Assembly (NCBI GenBank): GCA_964602525.1
Contig: CAZRSA010000110.1
Location: 1-8,918, forward strand
Direction of reading: 5' to 3'
Source: Lentisalinibacter sp964602525
GTDB taxonomy: Bacteria; Pseudomonadota; Gammaproteobacteria; Steroidobacterales; Woeseiaceae
Length of the DNA: 8,918 nucleotides
The notes beneath the pieces were generated by a model. That model ran no database searches. It was not told the origin of the DNA and saw only the letters and a list, made by a program, of their open reading frames with translations. Of the stretch, positions 6,492 to 8,918 are shown piece after piece. Positions within the stretch are counted from its first letter, which is position 1; each line of letters begins with the position of its first letter. A program made the position numbers and the translations under genes.

Positions 6492-6928
6492 CCGCCTACC
6501 TCGGACTCTTCTTCACGGCGCTGCTGGCCGCCACGCTGCTGCCGTTCTATTCCGAGGTCCTGTTCGCGGGCCTGCTGGTGGAGGGCTACGAGCCCTTCGC
6601 GCTGTGGGCGTGGGCGACCGCCGGCAACACCCTGGGCGGTGCGGTGAACTGGGCGCTCGCCCGCTACTTCCTGCGCTTCGAGGACCGCCGCTGGTTCCCG
6701 TTCCGGGAGAAGAACCTGGGCCGCGCCCAGGCCTGGTTCCAGCGCTACGGGGTCTGGTCGCTGCTGATGGCCTGGGCGCCGGTGGGGGGCGACGCGCTCA
6801 CCTTCGTCGCCGGCCTCATGCGGGTGCGGTTCTGGCTGTTCCTGCTGCTGGTGGGCATCGGCAAGGGGGCCCGCTACGCCGTGGTGCTCTGGATGGTGCA
6901 GGGCGCCGGCCGCGCCGCCGGAAATTGA
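6488..6928 (+). CDS. yqaA: YqaA family inner-membrane protein (VTT/DedA-like)
   Basis: This 146-residue membrane protein resembles E. coli YqaA (142 residues) in length and motifs. It begins TAYLGLFFTALLAATLLPFYSEVLFAGLL, cut here as a first hydrophobic hairpin with LP-x-x-SE. Then come AWATAGNTLGGAVNWALARYF, FQRYGVWSLLMAWAPVGGD and VAGLMRVRFWLFLLLVGIGK. DedA/VTT relatives are linked to lipid scrambling or membrane homeostasis, but YqaA itself has no firmly established function. The start is TTG at 6488, overlapping the TGA stop of the preceding gene as TTGA, which implies translational coupling. An in-frame ATG at 6389 lies inside the hydrolase gene and would add a proline/glycine-rich stretch that is only its frame-shifted shadow. 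Its place as third gene of the amidoligase operon suggests a membrane step for that system, which is inference. Confidence 0.85.
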   Translation: MTAYLGLFFTALLAATLLPFYSEVLFAGLLVEGYEPFALWAWATAGNTLGGAVNWALARYFLRFEDRRWFPFREKNLGRAQAWFQRYGVWSLLMAWAPVGGDALTFVAGLMRVRFWLFLLLVGIGKGARYAVVLWMVQGAGRAAGN

Positions 6929-7021
6929 CAGGGCGGTCGGCATTCTGCAAGGTCGGGCTGCGGCTGACTCGGGGGAGCGCCGCCGGGGACGCGGACCCGG
7001 TGCCATCGCGGGGGAGTATAT

Positions 7022-8371
7022 GTGGATGCCCGACCGCCTCTGAGCCTGGCCGACAACCGCTACGCCCGGCGGGTACTGCTCTGCCTCCTGTACTTCACCC
7101 AGGGCTTTCCCTGGGGTTTCGCCACCGTTGCGTTGCTGGCCATCCTGAGCGAGGCGGGCCACGACAAGGCCCAGACGGCCACCGTGACCGCGATGGCGAT
7201 CCTGCCCTGGAGCTTCAAGTTCGTCTGGGCGCCGCTGATCGACTCCCTGCGCTTCCCGGCCATGGGTCTGCGCCGGCCCTGGCTGATGTTGGCCCAGACC
7301 GCCATGGCGGTGACACTGCTGGGTGCCATCTACACCGGCGCCCTCGAGAGTACTGCCACCCTCACCTGGATCGCCTGGGTGTTCTTCATCCACAACTGCT
7401 TCGCCTCGATGCAGGACGTGGCCGCCGACGCCCTGGCCGTGGACCTGCTGGACGACAGCGAACGGGGCCGCGTCAACGGCTTCATGTGGGGCTCGAAACT
7501 CCTCGGCATCGCGGTCGGCGGTGCCGGCATGGGCTTCGTGGCCGCCCGCTGGGGCATCCCGACCGCCGTGCTGATCCAGGCCGTGATGGTGATCGCGGTG
7601 CTGGCCGTCGTCGTCGCGTGGCCCGAGCGGGCCGGCGAGAAGCGGCTGCCCTGGAGTGCGGGCAGCCCCCAGGGGACTGGGGCCGCTCGGGAATTCGGCC
7701 CGCTCATCACGCTGAGGGAACTGAAGCGGGCGTTCTCCAGCCGCACGACGGCGACGCTGTTGCTGTTCGGCATCATCCACTTATCGGCGGACGGGCTGTT
7801 CTATCCACTGACCACGGAGTTCTTCGTGCAGGGGCTCGGCTGGAGTGCCGAGCAATTCTCCCGCGCCCAGGGCACCTGGGGCGTGCTCGGCGAACTGGTG
7901 GGTGCGCTGGCCGGCGGCTATCTCTGCGACCGCTACGGCCGCCGGCGCATGGCGGCGCTGGGACTCGTCCTGCTGGCCGCGTCGATGGGCGCTTTCGGGC
8001 TGTTCCTCGCCGAGTCGTTCGAGCCCGGAGGGGCGCACGTCGTCCTGCTGCCGGCGTTCAAGGGCGCCATGGCGTTCTCGACGGTCGCCATGTTCTCGCT
8101 CTACATGAAAGTCTCCTGGACGGCGGCGGCGGCCACCCAGTTCACGATGTACATGGCCATGGGCAACCTGGGATTTGCACTGGGCGCAAAGCTGCTTACC
8201 TGGCTGGACCTTGCCGGCTACGACCTGCGGCTGGACCAGCTCTACCTGCTGGGCGGCCTGCTGCCGCTCGTCGCGCTGGTGCTGCTGTTCGGCCTGGACC
8301 CGGACGGGATTGAGCGGCGCAAGATCGCCGAGCGGGAGGCGCTGGCCCTCAAGGCCGCCGCGCCGGGCTGA
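7022..8371 (+). CDS. MFS transporter of the AmpG/PAT1 type
   Basis: This 449-residue polytopic carrier shows about twelve hydrophobic segments. Family features are the first helix LLCLLYFTQGFPWGFA, the loop 2-3 region WAPLIDSLRFPAMGLRRPW, and the helix 4-5 signature ASMQDVAADALAVDLLDDSERGRVNG. These match the AmpG muropeptide permease / acetyl-CoA transporter (PAT1) branch of the major facilitator superfamily. A second-half copy of the loop motif, GGYLCDRYGRRRMAALG, supports a full two-bundle structure. AmpG imports anhydromuropeptides from cell-wall recycling; whether this paralogue does so cannot be told. The GTG start has an excellent Shine-Dalgarno, GGGGGAG at 7010-7016, five bases upstream. 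It lies 93 bp after the YqaA-like gene on the same strand, so it may be the distal part of the amidoligase operon or separately promoted. If linked, it is a candidate carrier for the amide product or precursor. Confidence 0.9.
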   Translation: MDARPPLSLADNRYARRVLLCLLYFTQGFPWGFATVALLAILSEAGHDKAQTATVTAMAILPWSFKFVWAPLIDSLRFPAMGLRRPWLMLAQTAMAVTLLGAIYTGALESTATLTWIAWVFFIHNCFASMQDVAADALAVDLLDDSERGRVNGFMWGSKLLGIAVGGAGMGFVAARWGIPTAVLIQAVMVIAVLAVVVAWPERAGEKRLPWSAGSPQGTGAAREFGPLITLRELKRAFSSRTTATLLLFGIIHLSADGLFYPLTTEFFVQGLGWSAEQFSRAQGTWGVLGELVGALAGGYLCDRYGRRRMAALGLVLLAASMGAFGLFLAESFEPGGAHVVLLPAFKGAMAFSTVAMFSLYMKVSWTAAAATQFTMYMAMGNLGFALGAKLLTWLDLAGYDLRLDQLYLLGGLLPLVALVLLFGLDPDGIERRKIAEREALALKAAAPG

Positions 8372-8386
8372 GTTAGACTTGGGGGC

Positions 8387-8698
8387 ATGGACGATGCGAC
8401 CCCCAGACCGGCCTCCCAGGGCATCTACATCCTCGCGGCGATCTGGGCGCTGGTGATGCTGTCCGCGGCGGTCGCGCCGCGGCTGGTGCCGGCGGACGCC
8501 GGGCTGGCGTCCGGGGCTACGGCCACCCTGGCGGTACTGGCGCTGCTGAGCCTGGCCGCGCTCATCGCCGTTTGGCTGCTGCTGCAGACGCTGCCCCGGC
8601 TCGGCACCCTCGGCCGGGTCGCCCGGGTGCTCGGCATCGCGCCCGCCGTGCTGAACGTCCTCGCCATCGCCTGGGTCTGGCAGCTGATCACGGTCTGA
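8387..8698 (+). CDS. Small membrane protein of unknown function
   Basis: I do not recognise this 103-residue protein. It has three clear hydrophobic segments: residues about 12-31 (GIYILAAIWALVMLSAAVAP), 44-69 (TLAVLALLSLAALIAVWLLLQTL) and 78-102 (ARVLGIAPAVLNVLAIAWVW). A short polar N-terminus (MDDATPRPASQ) and a basic loop (RLGTLGRVAR) between helices 2 and 3 argue for an inner-membrane protein with that loop in the cytoplasm. It begins 15 bp after the MFS transporter stop, with GGGGG just before the ATG, so the two are probably co-transcribed. It could be an accessory protein of the transporter or of the general membrane. No catalytic motif is visible. Confidence 0.75.
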   Translation: MDDATPRPASQGIYILAAIWALVMLSAAVAPRLVPADAGLASGATATLAVLALLSLAALIAVWLLLQTLPRLGTLGRVARVLGIAPAVLNVLAIAWVWQLITV

Positions 8699-8739
8699 CG
8701 CCGGAGTTCCGGGACCCCGTCGACGCCGGCGCTGCCGGG

Positions 8740-8772
8740 CTGTCGAGGCGCTGTCGAGATTCTGTCGAGGCC
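8740..8772. promoter_or_regulatory. Three 11-bp-period direct repeats, OmpR/PhoB-type binding array
   Basis: CTGTCGAG occurs exactly three times, at 8740, 8751 and 8762, with a repeat period of exactly 11 bp. The three-base linkers differ (GCG, ATT, GCC), so the conservation is in the 8-mers, not the whole unit. OmpR/PhoB-family response regulators bind head-to-tail half-sites at this period, and the PhoB box is built on CTGTCA at 11-bp spacing. The array is 120 bp upstream of the rightmost gene and 42 bp past the small membrane protein gene. A possible -10, TATCAT, lies at 8827-8832 without a clear -35. The regulator is inferred, not shown. Confidence 0.5.
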
Positions 8773-8892
8773 TCGCGGCCTGCGCTGCGGAGCGGGCCCC
8801 GATGCGACGACGGCGCCATTCTCCCGTATCATCGGGGGTCGGCCCGGCCCGCCGAGCGGCCCAAAGACCAAGAATTCAACGTGGAGAATCCT

Positions 8893-8918
8893 ATGAAGAT
8901 CGGTGTCCCCCGGGAGAC
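8893..8918 (+). CDS. Start of a probable NAD(P) transhydrogenase alpha subunit or alanine dehydrogenase gene (partial)
   Basis: Only the first eight codons, MKIGVPRE, lie in the window. ATG at 8893 has a good Shine-Dalgarno, GGAG (8883-8886), six bases upstream. The sequence is the typical first strand of the shared AlaDh/PNT N-terminal domain, found in PntA (proton-translocating transhydrogenase subunit alpha) and in alanine dehydrogenase; lysine-biosynthetic relatives also start this way. The two cannot be separated from eight residues, so no symbol is given. Confidence 0.55.

Noticed and set aside
6464..7780. Minus-strand open frame of 438 codons opposite the YqaA and MFS genes
   Set aside because: The product is His/Gln/Gly/Arg-rich without recognisable motifs and spans two well-supported plus-strand genes and their gap.
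8699..8731. CGCCGG/CCGGCG inverted repeat as terminator of the small membrane protein gene
   Set aside because: The loop is about 21 bases and there is no T-tract, so it does not meet the usual criteria.

Overview
The window is GC-rich (about two thirds G+C by eye), densely packed and chromosomal in character, with no insertion sequence, phage gene, CRISPR array, tRNA or rRNA visible. The protein families (YegP, YqaA, an AmpG/PAT1-type MFS carrier, HDOD and GAF-GGDEF signalling proteins, a PntA/Ald-type start at the right edge) suggest a high-GC gammaproteobacterium. No decisive marker gene is present, so this is inference.

Left part (1-3210), signalling: a GAF-GGDEF protein, cut off by the left edge, runs leftward. 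A Ser/Thr-kinase-HDOD fusion runs rightward from the same 232-bp intergenic region. That region holds several palindromic operator-like sites about 20 bp apart, the best being an 18-bp perfect palindrome. Next comes a YegP-like two-repeat protein and a clear rho-independent terminator.

Middle part (3211-4788): a PF13350-type tyrosine/phosphoinositide phosphatase with an HC-M-V-GKDRTG P-loop converges on a rhomboid intramembrane serine protease on the minus strand.

Right-middle part (4789-6928), the most intriguing block: an amidoligase (COOH-NH2 ligase fold) overlaps or abuts a class I glutamine-amidotransferase-like hydrolase, which overlaps a YqaA-type membrane protein by the four bases TTGA. 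This looks like a translationally coupled operon that makes, trims and perhaps handles at the membrane an unknown amide- or isopeptide-linked compound. An AmpG/PAT1-family MFS transporter (7022-8371) and a small three-helix membrane protein (8387-8698) follow on the same strand.

Right edge (8699-8918): an intergenic region with three exact 8-bp repeats at an 11-bp period, resembling an OmpR/PhoB-type binding array, leads into the first eight codons of a protein beginning MKIGVPRE, probably transhydrogenase subunit alpha or alanine dehydrogenase.
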